Assembly: GCF_000952155.1 (NCBI RefSeq)
Contig: NZ_JYON01000012.1
Location: 62,001-126,000 of the forward strand
DNA length: 64,000 nucleotides
Direction of reading: 5' to 3'
Source: Aliterella atlantica CENA595
Lineage (GTDB): Bacteria > Cyanobacteriota > Cyanobacteriia > Cyanobacteriales > Chroococcidiopsidaceae
In this document: positions 27,084-37,750 of the stretch, piece by piece
Layout: each line of letters begins with the position of its first letter
How positions within the stretch are numbered: position 1 is the stretch's first letter
Position numbers and translations under genes: made by a program
The notes under the pieces: generated by a model
The model's database searches: none
Seen by the model: the letters and a program-made list of their open reading frames with translations, nothing else
Told to the model about the DNA's origin: nothing

Positions 27084-29846
27084 ATGCTTGCGATCGCAAC
27101 TTTTTTACGTCGATATTGCTTTTTATTCTTACTGTTTAGCGTTTGTCTCACTGTGACATTATTTTCTAACACTTCTTTCGCTATATCTAGCCCCTTGAAT
27201 AATACTCAAACTCCGCTCTCTGTAACTGAAAACGTACGGAAAACAGTCTTAGATAACGGTCTAATTGTTCTTACCAAACAAGTAAAAACAGCGCCAGTCG
27301 TTACCGTACAAGTATGGTACAAAATCGGTTCGCGCAATGAAGCCCCAGGAGTAAACGGTATTGCTCACCAATTAGAGCATATGCTGTTCAAAGGTACTAC
27401 TAGCCGCCCTATTCAATTTGGACGCTTGTTTAGTGCTTTAGGCAGCGATTCTAATGCTTTTACTAGCTACGATCAAACGGCTTACTTCGGTACAGTTGAA
27501 CGCGGCAAATTGCGGGCGCTACTGGAATTAGAAGCCGATAGAATGCAAAACGCGCTGATTAATGCCGAACAATTAGATAGCGAAAAGCGCGTAGTAATTT
27601 CTGAGTTGCAAGGCTACGAAAATAATCCCGACTACCGCTTGGGTAGAGCAGTAATGCGAGCAGCATTGCCAAATAGCCCCTATGGTTTAACTGTAGGCGG
27701 CACTAAGGCTGATGTAGAGAAGTTTACAGTAGAACAAGTCAAAAGCTACTATCGCAACTACTACAGCCCAAATAATGCCACGTTAATAATTGTGGGCGAT
27801 TTTGAGCCAGAATCTACTTTAGCTACGGTTAAAGAGGTCTTTGGTAAAGTACCTAATGCTCAAAAAGCTGAAGATAGAAAACAGCAAGCAGAAACAAAAC
27901 CTAATCTAGGAGCTACAAATAAACAAAAACAGCCAATTGTGCTTAGAGAACCAGGCGCGGCTGCACTTTTGCAAGTAGTATATCCCCTCCCAAATATTAA
28001 TAATCCCGATACTCCAGCCTTGGATGTCATGAATGGGGTTCTGACAGAGGGACGCAATTCTCGGTTGTATCAAGCGCTAATTGAGACAGGTTTGGCTAGC
28101 AATATGAATGGCTATGCTGCAACCTTAGCTGGTGGCGGGTGGTATAACTTGGAAGTGACAGCAGTACCAGGTCAAGAATTAGCCAAAATTGATGCGGCGG
28201 TGCAAAATGCGATCGCATCTCTCACTACCAAAGGCATAAGTCAAGAAGAACTCGACCGTTCTAAAACTCAACTCAAAGCTTCAGCAATCCTCAATAACCG
28301 CGATATTAGCTCTCAAGCAATGCAGATAGGCTACGACCAGACAACTGCTGGCGACTATCGCTTTACCGACCGCTATTTAGCTGCGATTGACAAAGTAACT
28401 GTCAAAGACGTGCAGCGCGTAGCCACAACTTACCTTGCACCGGAAAAGCGGACTGTAGGCTTATTTGAGCCGACGAAACAAACCGGACAAGCAAGTTCTG
28501 GAGGAAGTTCTACGCAAACATCAGAAAACTTTAGTCCTGGCGCACCTGTAAATCCGGCTGAAGTAGCAAAATACTTGCCACCAATAGATACAGCAGTCCC
28601 AACTACTAGAGCGTTGCCAGAACAATTTAAGCTAGCTAATGGTACGGAAGTATTGCTCTTACCAGACCCTAGTACGCCGACAGTAACGCTAAGTGGCTTT
28701 ATTAAGGCTGGGGCGGAATTTGACACGCCAGCAAAAGCAGGACTTGCAGCTTTAACGGCAGATAATTTGTTAAGCGGAACCAAAACTAAAGATGAACTAG
28801 CGCTAGCTAAAGCGTTAGAAGATCGCGGCGCAAGTTTGAACTTTAGAGCCTTGCGTGAAGGCGTAGATATTAGCGGCTATAGCTTGAAAACTGACTTGCC
28901 AGTTTTGATGCAAACTTTGGCTGATATAGTTCAAAATGCTACATTCCCTGAAGAAGAACTTGAATTGAGCAGACAACGCGCTTTATCTAACTTGCAGGTA
29001 GAATTAGACGATCCAAATCGAGTAGCGCGACGTACTTTTCAACAAGCAGTTTACCCCGAAAATCATCCCTTCCATACTTTTCCCACCGAGCAAAGCCTGA
29101 AGAGTCTTAGCCGTAAGGATGTTATCGCTTTTTATCAAAAACAATATCGTCCCGACCAGATGATATTGACTTTAGTGGGAGATTTCGATCCTAAAGCTGT
29201 ACGCAATCTCCTGGAAACTGGGTTAGATAAATGGCAAGCAACTGGTAAACCACCTATCGCTAATTATCCGAAAGTTCCAGAACCAGCAAAAGTTGTCGAA
29301 CTTAAACCTTCACTTCCTGGTAAAACTCAAGCAGTTACATTTATCGGCGATCTAGGAATTGAGCGCAAAGATCCGCGTTTCTATGCAGCTTCGGTACTAA
29401 ATCAAATCGTTGGTGGCGATACTTTGTCTAGTCGCTTGGGTACAGAAATACGCGATCGCCAAGGTCTAACTTACGGTATTTACAGCTACTTTAGCGCTGG
29501 TAAAAACGCTGGACCATTTGTAGTATCGATGCAAACAGCGCCAGAAGATGCGAGTCGTGCGATCGCTAGCACTCGCGCCCTACTTGCTCAAATTCACGAT
29601 AAAGGCGTGACGGCTGAAGAAGTAGCAGTAGCTAAACGCTCTTTGACAAGCGGTTACAATGTTGCTTTGGCAAATCCCGATGAACTTGCTAGCACAATCT
29701 TGATGAATGAAGTTTATGGATTAAGTGAAGGAGAATTACGCGCTTTTGCAGAGAAAATTCAAGCTGTCACGCTTGAGGATGTAAATCAGGCGGCTAAAGA
29801 ACTACTGCAACCCGATAAATTAGTTATCGTTACCGCCGGACCATAA
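27084..29846 (+). CDS. Exported M16 metallopeptidase (fused double pitrilysin-type)
   Basis: 920 aa with a signal peptide (FLFLLFSVCLTVTLFSNTSFA). Two M16 units are fused in one chain. The first has the inverted zinc motif HQLEH (about residues 95-99) in GIAHQLEHMLFKGT and the distal Glu in ELEADRM. The second unit (from about residue 510, EQFKLANGTEVLLLPD) lacks HxxEH and has the R/Y pair region (GDTLSSRLGTEIRDRQGLTYGIYS), as in non-catalytic partners. In many bacteria these units are separate genes. Likely role is degrading small peptides in the periplasm (inferred). A single CAGTGAC repeat starts right after its stop. Confidence 0.93.
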   Translation: MLAIATFLRRYCFLFLLFSVCLTVTLFSNTSFAISSPLNNTQTPLSVTENVRKTVLDNGLIVLTKQVKTAPVVTVQVWYKIGSRNEAPGVNGIAHQLEHMLFKGTTSRPIQFGRLFSALGSDSNAFTSYDQTAYFGTVERGKLRALLELEADRMQNALINAEQLDSEKRVVISELQGYENNPDYRLGRAVMRAALPNSPYGLTVGGTKADVEKFTVEQVKSYYRNYYSPNNATLIIVGDFEPESTLATVKEVFGKVPNAQKAEDRKQQAETKPNLGATNKQKQPIVLREPGAAALLQVVYPLPNINNPDTPALDVMNGVLTEGRNSRLYQALIETGLASNMNGYAATLAGGGWYNLEVTAVPGQELAKIDAAVQNAIASLTTKGISQEELDRSKTQLKASAILNNRDISSQAMQIGYDQTTAGDYRFTDRYLAAIDKVTVKDVQRVATTYLAPEKRTVGLFEPTKQTGQASSGGSSTQTSENFSPGAPVNPAEVAKYLPPIDTAVPTTRALPEQFKLANGTEVLLLPDPSTPTVTLSGFIKAGAEFDTPAKAGLAALTADNLLSGTKTKDELALAKALEDRGASLNFRALREGVDISGYSLKTDLPVLMQTLADIVQNATFPEEELELSRQRALSNLQVELDDPNRVARRTFQQAVYPENHPFHTFPTEQSLKSLSRKDVIAFYQKQYRPDQMILTLVGDFDPKAVRNLLETGLDKWQATGKPPIANYPKVPEPAKVVELKPSLPGKTQAVTFIGDLGIERKDPRFYAASVLNQIVGGDTLSSRLGTEIRDRQGLTYGIYSYFSAGKNAGPFVVSMQTAPEDASRAIASTRALLAQIHDKGVTAEEVAVAKRSLTSGYNVALANPDELASTILMNEVYGLSEGELRAFAEKIQAVTLEDVNQAAKELLQPDKLVIVTAGP

Positions 29847-29853
29847 CAGTGAC
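29847..29853. repeat. Single CAGTGAC unit directly after the M16 stop
   Basis: CAGTGAC plus CAG follows the TAA stop with no gap, in the same placement as the longer arrays elsewhere in the window. Confidence 0.7.
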
Positions 29854-29951
29854 CAGTTATTAGTTATCGGGCTAGGCGTGGTGACTTAAACCTTGCGCTC
29901 TTGACTGGTAATTGATAACTGCTTTAAGGATGTAGTGTCCGCCAAGTTGTA

Positions 29952-29985
29952 GTTGTAGGGGCGGATTGCAATCCGCCCCTACAAC
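29952..29985. repeat. Perfect 34-bp palindrome
   Basis: GTTGTAGGGGCGGATTG is followed directly by its exact reverse complement CAATCCGCCCCTACAAC. It lies between the M16 gene and map, 95 bases upstream of map. It resembles GTAGGGGCG-type interspersed palindromes of cyanobacteria; a terminator role for M16 is possible but there is no U-run. Confidence 0.85.
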
Positions 29986-30080
29986 GGCAATATTAATCAG
30001 AAAAGACCGAGGATAAGTTAATTTAAATATATATTCTGCTAGCTACAGTTGGATATTACTCGCCTAAATTTCTTGCATCC

Positions 30081-30911
30081 ATGAATATTTTTACTGACCT
30101 GTTGCCTAAAACAATTCAATCGCCCCAACAACCAAAACAACGTAGAGGCATTGAAATTAAGTCCGAGCGGGAAATTGAGATTATGCGACAATCGGCGAAG
30201 ATTGTTGCTACTGTCTTAAAAGAAATATCCGAACTGGTAGAACCAGGGATGACAACAGCCGATCTGGATGCTCATGCCGAAAAGCGAATCAGAGAAATGG
30301 GTGCAACACCCAGTTTTAAAGGCTATCACGGCTTTCCAGGTTCTATTTGCTCCAGCATTAATAATGAAGTCGTGCATGGTATTCCCAGTCCCAAAAAAGT
30401 AATTAGGGCTGGAGATGTTTTAAAAGTAGATACTGGTGCTTATTATCAAGGTTTTCATGGCGACTCTTGCATTACGATCGCTGTAGGCGAAGTTACCCCC
30501 AAAGCAGCGAAACTAATTCGCGTAGCAGAAGAAGCACTATATAAAGGCATCGAGCAAGTTAAAGCTGGTAATTATTTGATGGATATTGCTGGCGCAATCC
30601 AAGACCATGTGTATGCTAAAGGGTTCAAAGTAGTTGAAGACTTTACTGGGCATGGTGTAGGGCGCAATTTGCACGAAGAACCGTCTGTTTTTAACGTCCG
30701 CACGCGCCAAATGCCTAATGTCAAGCTCAAAGCGGGAATGACTTTGGCAATTGAGCCAATTTTAAATGCAGGTTCTAAATTTACGCGCATTCTTGGCGAT
30801 CGCTGGACGGCTGTTACTGTCGATAACTCTTTATCGGCGCAGTTCGAGCATACTGTACTGGTAACAAATGACGGTTATGAGATTTTGACCGATCGCTCTT
30901 TATTAGATTAA
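30081..30911 (+). CDS. map: Methionine aminopeptidase, type I
   Basis: Removes the initiator methionine. 276 aa with an N-terminal extension of about 20 residues ([16 protein letters not shown]) ahead of the catalytic domain ([20 protein letters not shown]). The five metal ligands are seen: Asp in [17 protein letters not shown] (two Asp), His in [12 protein letters not shown], Glu in AIEPIL and Glu in FEHTVLVT. Cyanobacteria often carry several map paralogues; this extended one may have a specialised pool of substrates. Confidence 0.95.
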   Translation: MNIFTDLLPKTIQSPQQPKQRRGIEIKSEREIEIMRQSAKIVATVLKEISELVEPGMTTADLDAHAEKRIREMGATPSFKGYHGFPGSICSSINNEVVHGIPSPKKVIRAGDVLKVDTGAYYQGFHGDSCITIAVGEVTPKAAKLIRVAEEALYKGIEQVKAGNYLMDIAGAIQDHVYAKGFKVVEDFTGHGVGRNLHEEPSVFNVRTRQMPNVKLKAGMTLAIEPILNAGSKFTRILGDRWTAVTVDNSLSAQFEHTVLVTNDGYEILTDRSLLD

Positions 30912-30958
30912 GCAGGATAAGTTGCTGAACGTACTTTCTCAATCAAATTGGTTGCAAT

Positions 30959-31642
30959 ATGTACCTAAGTCCTCAACAATTGGCAGCCCAAATGCCAGAT
31001 GCAACGCAGCTTTTGAGTGATGAGCCAGAGATGGAAAGTTCTTTGCACTACAATCAACTGCTGATGTTGGTTAGTTGTTTGGAATGGTTGTGGCGCAACC
31101 GAGATGATTTTTTTGTTGGCGCAAATTTAACTATCTATTTTAGTCGAGAGCAGTTACGCAGTCGCGATTTTCGCGGACCTGACTTTTTTTTAGTTAAAGA
31201 TACGCCCAAACGCGATCGCAATTCCTGGGTAGTGTGGGAAGAATCAGGCAAATACCCAGATTTAATTATTGAATTACTATCAACTTCAACGGCTAGAGTT
31301 GACCGGACGTTAAAAAAAGAACTTTATCAAAATAGGTTTAGAACGCCCGAATACTTTTGGTTTTCCCCAGAAACTTTAGAATTTGCAGGTTTTCGGTTAA
31401 CTGGTAATAGGTATCAAGAAATTGTTTCTAACGATCGCGGTCAATTGTGGAGCGAAGTTTTAGACTTGTTTTTGGGTATTGATGCCGGAAAACTGCGTTA
31501 TTTTGCAGCCGATGGCACTTTAGTTCCTACACCAGAAGAAGCCGCCGAACAAGAACGCTTGCAAAAAGAAATCGCCCAGCAGCAAGTAGAACAGTTAAAA
31601 GCAAGATTGCGATCGCTGGGAATAGACGATAATTTGATTTAA
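30959..31642 (+). CDS. Uma2-family (DUF820) putative nuclease, paralogue 2
   Basis: 227 aa and closely similar in order of motifs to the gene at 4594-5265: FRGPDFFLVKD, WVVWEESGKYPDLIIELLS and YFWFSPETLEFAGFRL. The PD-(D/E)XK-like core is complete. The C-terminal helix (QQQVEQLKARLRSLGID) is a short coiled coil with the shared LGxD tail. It starts 47 bases after map, on the same strand. Function unknown. Confidence 0.9.
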   Translation: MYLSPQQLAAQMPDATQLLSDEPEMESSLHYNQLLMLVSCLEWLWRNRDDFFVGANLTIYFSREQLRSRDFRGPDFFLVKDTPKRDRNSWVVWEESGKYPDLIIELLSTSTARVDRTLKKELYQNRFRTPEYFWFSPETLEFAGFRLTGNRYQEIVSNDRGQLWSEVLDLFLGIDAGKLRYFAADGTLVPTPEEAAEQERLQKEIAQQQVEQLKARLRSLGIDDNLI

Positions 31643-31688
31643 TTCTGCTTTGCTGGTAGACAATAAACAAAACTACCTCAAATTGGGC

Positions 31689-33089
31689 ATGAATCAAATT
31701 GACTTAGCTTTTACCCCAGCATTGGAACAAGCGCGGCTAATTCGCAATCGGGAAGTATCGCCGTTGGAGTTAGTAAATATATACCTAGAACGCATTCAAC
31801 GGCTAGATAGTCAATTAGGTAGCTATTTTACAGTCATAGCTGAAAGTGCGATCGCTGATGCTCAGGCAAAAACAGAATTATTAGCTCAAAATAACTCAGA
31901 ACTGCCGCCTTTTTTTGGCGTACCAATTACAATTAAAGACCTCAATTGTGTTGCTGGCGTGCGTTGTACTTATGGTTCTCCAGCACTTGCTCACAATATC
32001 GCCGATCGCGATGATAATGTAGTAACCAAAATTAAACAGGCTGGGTTTATTATTTTAGGTAAAACGGCAACATCTGAGCTTGGTTCTTTTCCCTATACCG
32101 AACCTACTGGTTTTCCCCCTACTCGCAATCCTTGGAATTTAGACTATACTGCTGGCGGTTCTAGTGGTGGCGCTGCGGCGGCGTTAGCTGCGGGCTTGTG
32201 CGCTATTTCTCAAGGCTCAGATGCAGGTGGTTCGATACGTGGTCCAGCTTTTTGTTGCGGTTTGGTAGGAATTAAGCCTTCTAGGGGTAGGGTTTCCGAT
32301 GCTCCTGTAGGCGATCGCATCAGCGGTGTAGCTGCTGTTGGTCCCATTGCTAGAACTGTTGCTGATGCGGCTGCTTTATTAGATGCAATTTCTGGCTATG
32401 TTACGGGCGATCCTTATTGGCTACCTCAGCCAGAGACATCTTTTTATGCTGCCACTACTGCGCCGCCAAGTAATTTAAAAATTGCTTTTGCTACCAGTCT
32501 TGCACCTGTAGGCGAAGCTGAGAATGAAAGCAAGCAAGCGGTATTAGATACGGTTAAACTATTAACCCAATTAGGACATACAGTTGAGCCAGGTTGCCCC
32601 GATTTCACTGGCTTAATTGAACCATTTACTGCTGTTTGGCAGGCTGGCGTAGCTTATGCTGGTATCCCTAAAGAGGTGCTGCAACCGATGAATCAGTGGT
32701 TGTTGGCGCAAACAGGTGGGGCGGGCGATTATTTAAGGGCTGTGTCGCAAATGCAGGCGATCGCACGGCGGATTGTAGCTTTTTTCGATACTGTAGATGT
32801 GCTACTGCTACCTACTTATATGCACCCGACGATTAAAGTTGGGGAGTGGGCAAATCTTAGCCCTGAAGAGACTTTCCAGAAAATTATTAGTTGGGTTGCA
32901 CCTTGTCCGCCCTTTAACGCTACAGGACAACCTACAATCGCTTTGCCGACTGGTTTTGACTCTAGAGGTGTGCCGATTGGCATTCAGTTAATTGGTCGCC
33001 CTGCCTCTGAAGCGACTATTATTAGCCTTGCCGCCCAGTTGGATGCGGCTAAACCTGGGATTCAACAGCGCCCGCAGTTGGCGATTTGA
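31689..33089 (+). CDS. Amidase-signature family amidohydrolase
   Basis: About 466 aa. The Ser-cisSer-Lys triad is visible: Lys in TIKDLNC, and the Gly/Ser-rich signature AGGSSGGAAAALAAGLC followed by GSDAGGSIRGPAFCCGLVGIKPS. These are the marks of the amidase-signature family, which includes GatA but also many free amidases. Without gatB or gatC nearby and with these flanks, a stand-alone amidase is more likely. The frame opens at TTG 31650, but ATG 31689 (MNQIDLAFTPALEQARLIR) is the natural start. Confidence 0.9.
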   Translation: MNQIDLAFTPALEQARLIRNREVSPLELVNIYLERIQRLDSQLGSYFTVIAESAIADAQAKTELLAQNNSELPPFFGVPITIKDLNCVAGVRCTYGSPALAHNIADRDDNVVTKIKQAGFIILGKTATSELGSFPYTEPTGFPPTRNPWNLDYTAGGSSGGAAAALAAGLCAISQGSDAGGSIRGPAFCCGLVGIKPSRGRVSDAPVGDRISGVAAVGPIARTVADAAALLDAISGYVTGDPYWLPQPETSFYAATTAPPSNLKIAFATSLAPVGEAENESKQAVLDTVKLLTQLGHTVEPGCPDFTGLIEPFTAVWQAGVAYAGIPKEVLQPMNQWLLAQTGGAGDYLRAVSQMQAIARRIVAFFDTVDVLLLPTYMHPTIKVGEWANLSPEETFQKIISWVAPCPPFNATGQPTIALPTGFDSRGVPIGIQLIGRPASEATIISLAAQLDAAKPGIQQRPQLAI

Positions 33090-33168
33090 ATTATTTAGGC
33101 GATCGGTTGGGGCGCAAATTGTCTTCTCCCTATGCTTTGCTATAATTTAGGGCGCAATGCATTGCGAA

Positions 33169-33205
33169 GGCATTTTTGGGAAGAATCCTTCTTCCCAAAA
33201 GATGC
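33169..33205. terminator. Convergent-gene hairpin between amidase and ilvC
   Basis: TTTTGGGAAGAA (33174-33185) and TTCTTCCCAAAA (33189-33200) pair around TCC, extended by GGCAT and ATGCC outside. A second palindrome, CGCAATGCATTGCG, sits just upstream. Placed between convergent genes, it probably ends both transcripts. Confidence 0.65.
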
Positions 33206-33217
33206 CGCCCCCTATGG

Positions 33218-34699
<1,482 letters not shown>

Positions 34700-35101
34700 C
34701 TATGCTGTAGCTTCTGCGGTGTCTTCTTCTCTATCTACCTGCTTTAAGCGAATGTGTTTGCGCCCTAAAGTAATTTCAAACTCATCTCCTGGTTGCAAAC
34801 CCATTTGTTTTGTATAGGCTGAACCTATCAAGAGGTTAGAGTTGGACTGAACGCTAATTTTATAACTAGCACTGCGTCCACCCCGCCCATTTGAGCTTGT
34901 GGTACCGTCTAACTCAATGCCTTCTGCATCTATTAAGGCGTTGAGAAACTTCATCATATTGACCCGCTCGACACCGTTTTTAGTAACTGTGTAGTAGCCA
35001 CACTCTTTCGCTTTTTCTTCTTTGCTGAGGTTTCCTAGCTCTTTGACTTTATCAAGGAGTTCTTGTCCTGCTAGTGGCTCTATTTTCTTCTTTTTATTCA
35101 T
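34700..35101 (-). CDS. cyAbrB-family transcriptional regulator
   Basis: 133 aa. Cyanobacterial AbrB-like DNA-binding protein of the global-regulator group (cyAbrB, linked to nitrogen and carbon balance in family studies). Layout is MNKKKKIEPLAGQELLDKVK, CGYYTVTKNGVERVN, then the AbrB swapped-hairpin part GLQPGDEFEITLGRKHIRLKQ. Lys-rich start and KVKELG region fit the cyAbrB2 branch more than CalA, but this call is from memory. The start ATG 35101 is the family start; a longer frame to 35173 has no support. Confidence 0.9.
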   Translation of the reverse strand: MNKKKKIEPLAGQELLDKVKELGNLSKEEKAKECGYYTVTKNGVERVNMMKFLNALIDAEGIELDGTTSSNGRGGRSASYKISVQSNSNLLIGSAYTKQMGLQPGDEFEITLGRKHIRLKQVDREEDTAEATA

Positions 35102-35337
35102 CAACTTAAAGGGGAAAACGAATGGTGAAGGATTAATTGCGTTCCATTTTAGCTTACAAAAGCTAAAGAGCAATATTCCTTAGCTTTTATATTAGCTTAG
35201 ACAACTATACTACACTGAAAATGCCATTATTTAATAATGTACAAATATGATTATTATTTGGCGAATTTATTGCTAGCAGCGCTAGGGATTGTCAAAAGTA
35301 TATATAATTATGTAAAAATAGTTTACTTCCTAAATCT

Positions 35338-35663
35338 GATTCAATCGCGCGATTGCAAGATTATTTAATCGTTACTAGATATAAACTAAAATTAACTGCC
35401 AAGAGACGTAAAGGCAAAGCTTGAGATATCTATCTTATTGATGGTAAGCGATCGCTTCTTCAGACAGAAGCACTACTAGAAGAGAAAATTAGTTTTATCT
35501 ACCAAATCTTAAGTTTTGAGTTGAACGGCTTTGCTACAAAAACAAGCGAGTAGCACTAGACATGGCAAAATTGGGTTTACCTAGCAGTACAAGTAAGACG
35601 AACAAACAAAGAATCGAAAAAAAAGACCTAAAATTGCTTAAAAAAGAGATTAAAATTCACTAG
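35338..35663 (+). pseudogene. Degraded open frame between cyAbrB and the Rrf2 gene
   Basis: From about 35338 a frame reads LQDYLIVTRYKLKLTAKRRKGKA-stop-DIYLIDGKRSLLQTEALLEE and continues to about 35550. A second frame then reads VALDMAKLGLPSSTSKTNKQ to a Lys-rich end at 35663. One internal stop and one shift would join them into one basic protein. The part from ATG 35562 alone encodes 33 aa. I do not recognise the family. It could also be chance. The rest of the 585-base spacer (35102-35686) shows nothing supported. Confidence 0.35.
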
Positions 35664-35686
35664 CGCAACTTTTCGCTCTCTATTTA

Positions 35687-36130
35687 ATGAAATTAACAAC
35701 TCGCGGACACTATAGCGTTAAAGCATTACTCGATTTAAGCTTGCAACCAAAGTCCGAGCCTGTAAGTGTAAAAGCGATCGCCCTGCGTCAAGATATCCCT
35801 GCGCCCTATTTAGAAAAACTGCTGATAGAGATGCGCCGCGCGGGGCTGGTACAATCGATTCGCGGTGCAGCAGGTGGCTACAGATTGGCAATGTCGCCAG
35901 AAAAAATCTTGCTAGGACAAATTTTAGAAGCAGTGGGGGAAACTATTGAACCTTTACCTCGCCATAGCCCAACAGAAACTCAAGCTGAGGACTGGGTGAC
36001 GTTTACTCTGTGGAAAAGATTGCACCAAAAACTCAAAGAAGCGCTGTATGCTATAACTCTTGCCGATCTGTATTACGATGCTCGTAGTTGGCAAGCTTCT
36101 CAAGGTGAGGCGACGAGTTTTGTAGTTTAG
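35687..36130 (+). CDS. Rrf2-family transcriptional regulator without cysteines
   Basis: 147 aa. The N-terminal winged helix (MKLTTRGHYSVKALLDLSLQ, YLEKLLIEMRRAGLVQSIRGAAGGYRLA) is typical of Rrf2. IscR, NsrR and SufR-like members bind a [2Fe-2S] or [4Fe-4S] cluster through three Cys near the middle. This protein contains no cysteine at all, so cluster sensing by Cys is excluded and it must respond to another signal or act constitutively. Targets are unknown. cobD follows on the same strand after a dispersed repeat. Confidence 0.9.
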   Translation: MKLTTRGHYSVKALLDLSLQPKSEPVSVKAIALRQDIPAPYLEKLLIEMRRAGLVQSIRGAAGGYRLAMSPEKILLGQILEAVGETIEPLPRHSPTETQAEDWVTFTLWKRLHQKLKEALYAITLADLYYDARSWQASQGEATSFVV

Positions 36131-36136
36131 TAGGTG

Positions 36137-36165
36137 AGGGGATAAGGGGGACTACAGGGGGATCT
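36137..36165. repeat. G-rich dispersed repeat abutting cobD
   Basis: AGGGGATAAGGGGGACTAC then AGGGGGATCT. It is nearly identical to 16401-16430 upstream of the SNF2 gene. Here it ends where the conserved CobD N-terminus begins. Confidence 0.7.
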
Positions 36166-36236
36166 CAATCATTATTCTTCTCGTTGCTGCTGTCTTAGAT
36201 TATCTCATTGGCGATCCTTGGCATTGGCTGCATCCA

Positions 36237-37133
36237 GTGCAGGTTATGGGTTGGACGATTAGCCAGTGGACTAAGTTTACACTAAAATACTGCGATCGCC
36301 CTGTTTTACAACGCTGTAGTGGTGTTGGAATGGGTTTGACTGTGATTATCGGTAGTGGTGTGTTGGGTTGGTTAATTGTGCGGGGTGCGAGTTTAGTTCA
36401 TCCTTTGTTTGGCATTGTTACACACAGTATTATGCTGGCTAGTTGTTTTGCAACTAGAAGTTTGCGAAATTCGGCGCAGGATGTCTTGCAAGCTTTGAAC
36501 TGTGGGAATTTAGAACAGGCTCGGACTAAGTTAAGTTTGTTTGTGGGTAGAGATACGCAAAACCTATCTGAAGCAGAAATATTAAGAGCGGTAATGGAGA
36601 CAGTAACAGAGAATGCTACTGATGGGGCGATTTCTCCTTTGTTTTATGCAATTATTGGGGCATTTATCCCGACTGTTGGTAGCGTTCCCTTGGCTTTAGC
36701 CTACAAAGCTGCTAGTACCTTAGATTCGATGGTTGGCTACCGCAGCGCACCTTACACATATATTGGCTGGTTTAGCGCTCGGTTAGAAGATTATTTGACT
36801 TGGTTGCCTTGTCGATTAAATGTATTTACTCTGGCATTATTATCAGGTAAGCCTATAAAGGTGTGGAACATTTGTCGCCGAGATGCGGTTAAAGATCCAA
36901 GTCCTAATTCTGGTTGGAGTGAATGCGCTTATGCAGTGGTATTAGGCGTGCAAGTAGGTGGAATCAATTGGTATGGCGGGGTTGCAAAATCTAAACCACT
37001 ACTTGGAGATGCAATTTATCCGATTACTGTAGTGCGAGTAGAACAAGCTTTGGCACTAACGCGCTATTGTTTTTTGATTTGGCTCGTAATTGCGTTAATT
37101 TTGCTATTAGCTATTTCAACAATTACCTCCTAA
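36237..37133 (+). CDS. cobD: Adenosylcobinamide-phosphate synthase CobD/CbiB, start uncertain
   Basis: Membrane enzyme of cobalamin synthesis that joins aminopropanol phosphate to adenosylcobyric acid. From GTG 36237 it is 298 aa. Yet the same frame, open from 36138, carries the conserved first segment upstream: IIILLVAAVLDYLIGDPWHW then LHPVQVMG. No ATG, GTG or TTG lies in frame ahead of it. The true start is thus either non-canonical (ATT/ATC near 36168-36174) or lost, and a dispersed repeat ends right there. Downstream motifs SLRNSAQDVLQAL, TENATDGAISPLFYAIIG and AYKAASTLDSMVGY are intact. Several membrane segments are present. Confidence 0.85.
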   Translation: MQVMGWTISQWTKFTLKYCDRPVLQRCSGVGMGLTVIIGSGVLGWLIVRGASLVHPLFGIVTHSIMLASCFATRSLRNSAQDVLQALNCGNLEQARTKLSLFVGRDTQNLSEAEILRAVMETVTENATDGAISPLFYAIIGAFIPTVGSVPLALAYKAASTLDSMVGYRSAPYTYIGWFSARLEDYLTWLPCRLNVFTLALLSGKPIKVWNICRRDAVKDPSPNSGWSECAYAVVLGVQVGGINWYGGVAKSKPLLGDAIYPITVVRVEQALALTRYCFLIWLVIALILLLAISTITS

Positions 37134-37152
37134 TAGGTAGGAAGTTATCTTT

Positions 37153-37689
37153 ATGGCTGCTAAAGTCGTTGAAATTTTATCCTCTGAGGAAATCCGACGG
37201 ACTATGACTCGCCTCGCCTCGCAAGTAATCGAACGCTCCCGCGACTTGTCAACGCTGGTAATTTTGGGGATCTATACTAGAGGAGTGTTTTTAGCACACC
37301 AGTTAGCACGACAAATAGAAGTGCTAGAAGGTGTAACTGTGCCAGTAGGAGCTTTAGATATTACATTTTACCGCGATGACTTAGACCAAATTGGAGTCAG
37401 GACTCCAGCCAAATCTGAGATTGCTTTTGACTTGACTGGAAAAACAGTTTTGCTCGTAGATGATGTAATTTACAAAGGGCGGACGATTCGTGCTGCCTTA
37501 AATGCAGTCAATGATTATGGTAGACCTTCTACTATTTGGCTAGCTGTACTCGTAGATAGAGGTCATCGGGAAGTACCAATTCACCCTGACTTTACGGGAA
37601 AAAAACTGCCTACTGCTAAAGAAGAAAAAGTTAAAGTTTACTTACAAGATTTGGATGCACGAGATGCAGTGGAGTTGATTAGTAGTTAG
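37153..37689 (+). CDS. pyrR: PyrR-type bifunctional pyr regulator / uracil phosphoribosyltransferase
   Basis: 178 aa type I phosphoribosyltransferase. The PRPP-binding motif is [17 protein letters not shown] (about residues 95-111), and [10 protein letters not shown] is the PyrR signature. It can make UMP from uracil and, in Firmicutes, binds pyr mRNA leaders. RNA-binding control in cyanobacteria is not established. A conserved [14 protein letters not shown] segment is present near the N-terminus. Starts 19 bases after cobD, same strand. Confidence 0.92.
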   Translation: MAAKVVEILSSEEIRRTMTRLASQVIERSRDLSTLVILGIYTRGVFLAHQLARQIEVLEGVTVPVGALDITFYRDDLDQIGVRTPAKSEIAFDLTGKTVLLVDDVIYKGRTIRAALNAVNDYGRPSTIWLAVLVDRGHREVPIHPDFTGKKLPTAKEEKVKVYLQDLDARDAVELISS

Positions 37690-37750
37690 TTATGGTGGTA
37701 GTAACTTTACTTCAGCGTCACACTATATAAAACTAGATCGATCTTTAGGT

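Noticed and set aside
36237..37133. Cobalamin riboswitch upstream of cobD
   Set aside because: The spacer to the Rrf2 gene is too short and has no B12-box-like sequence.
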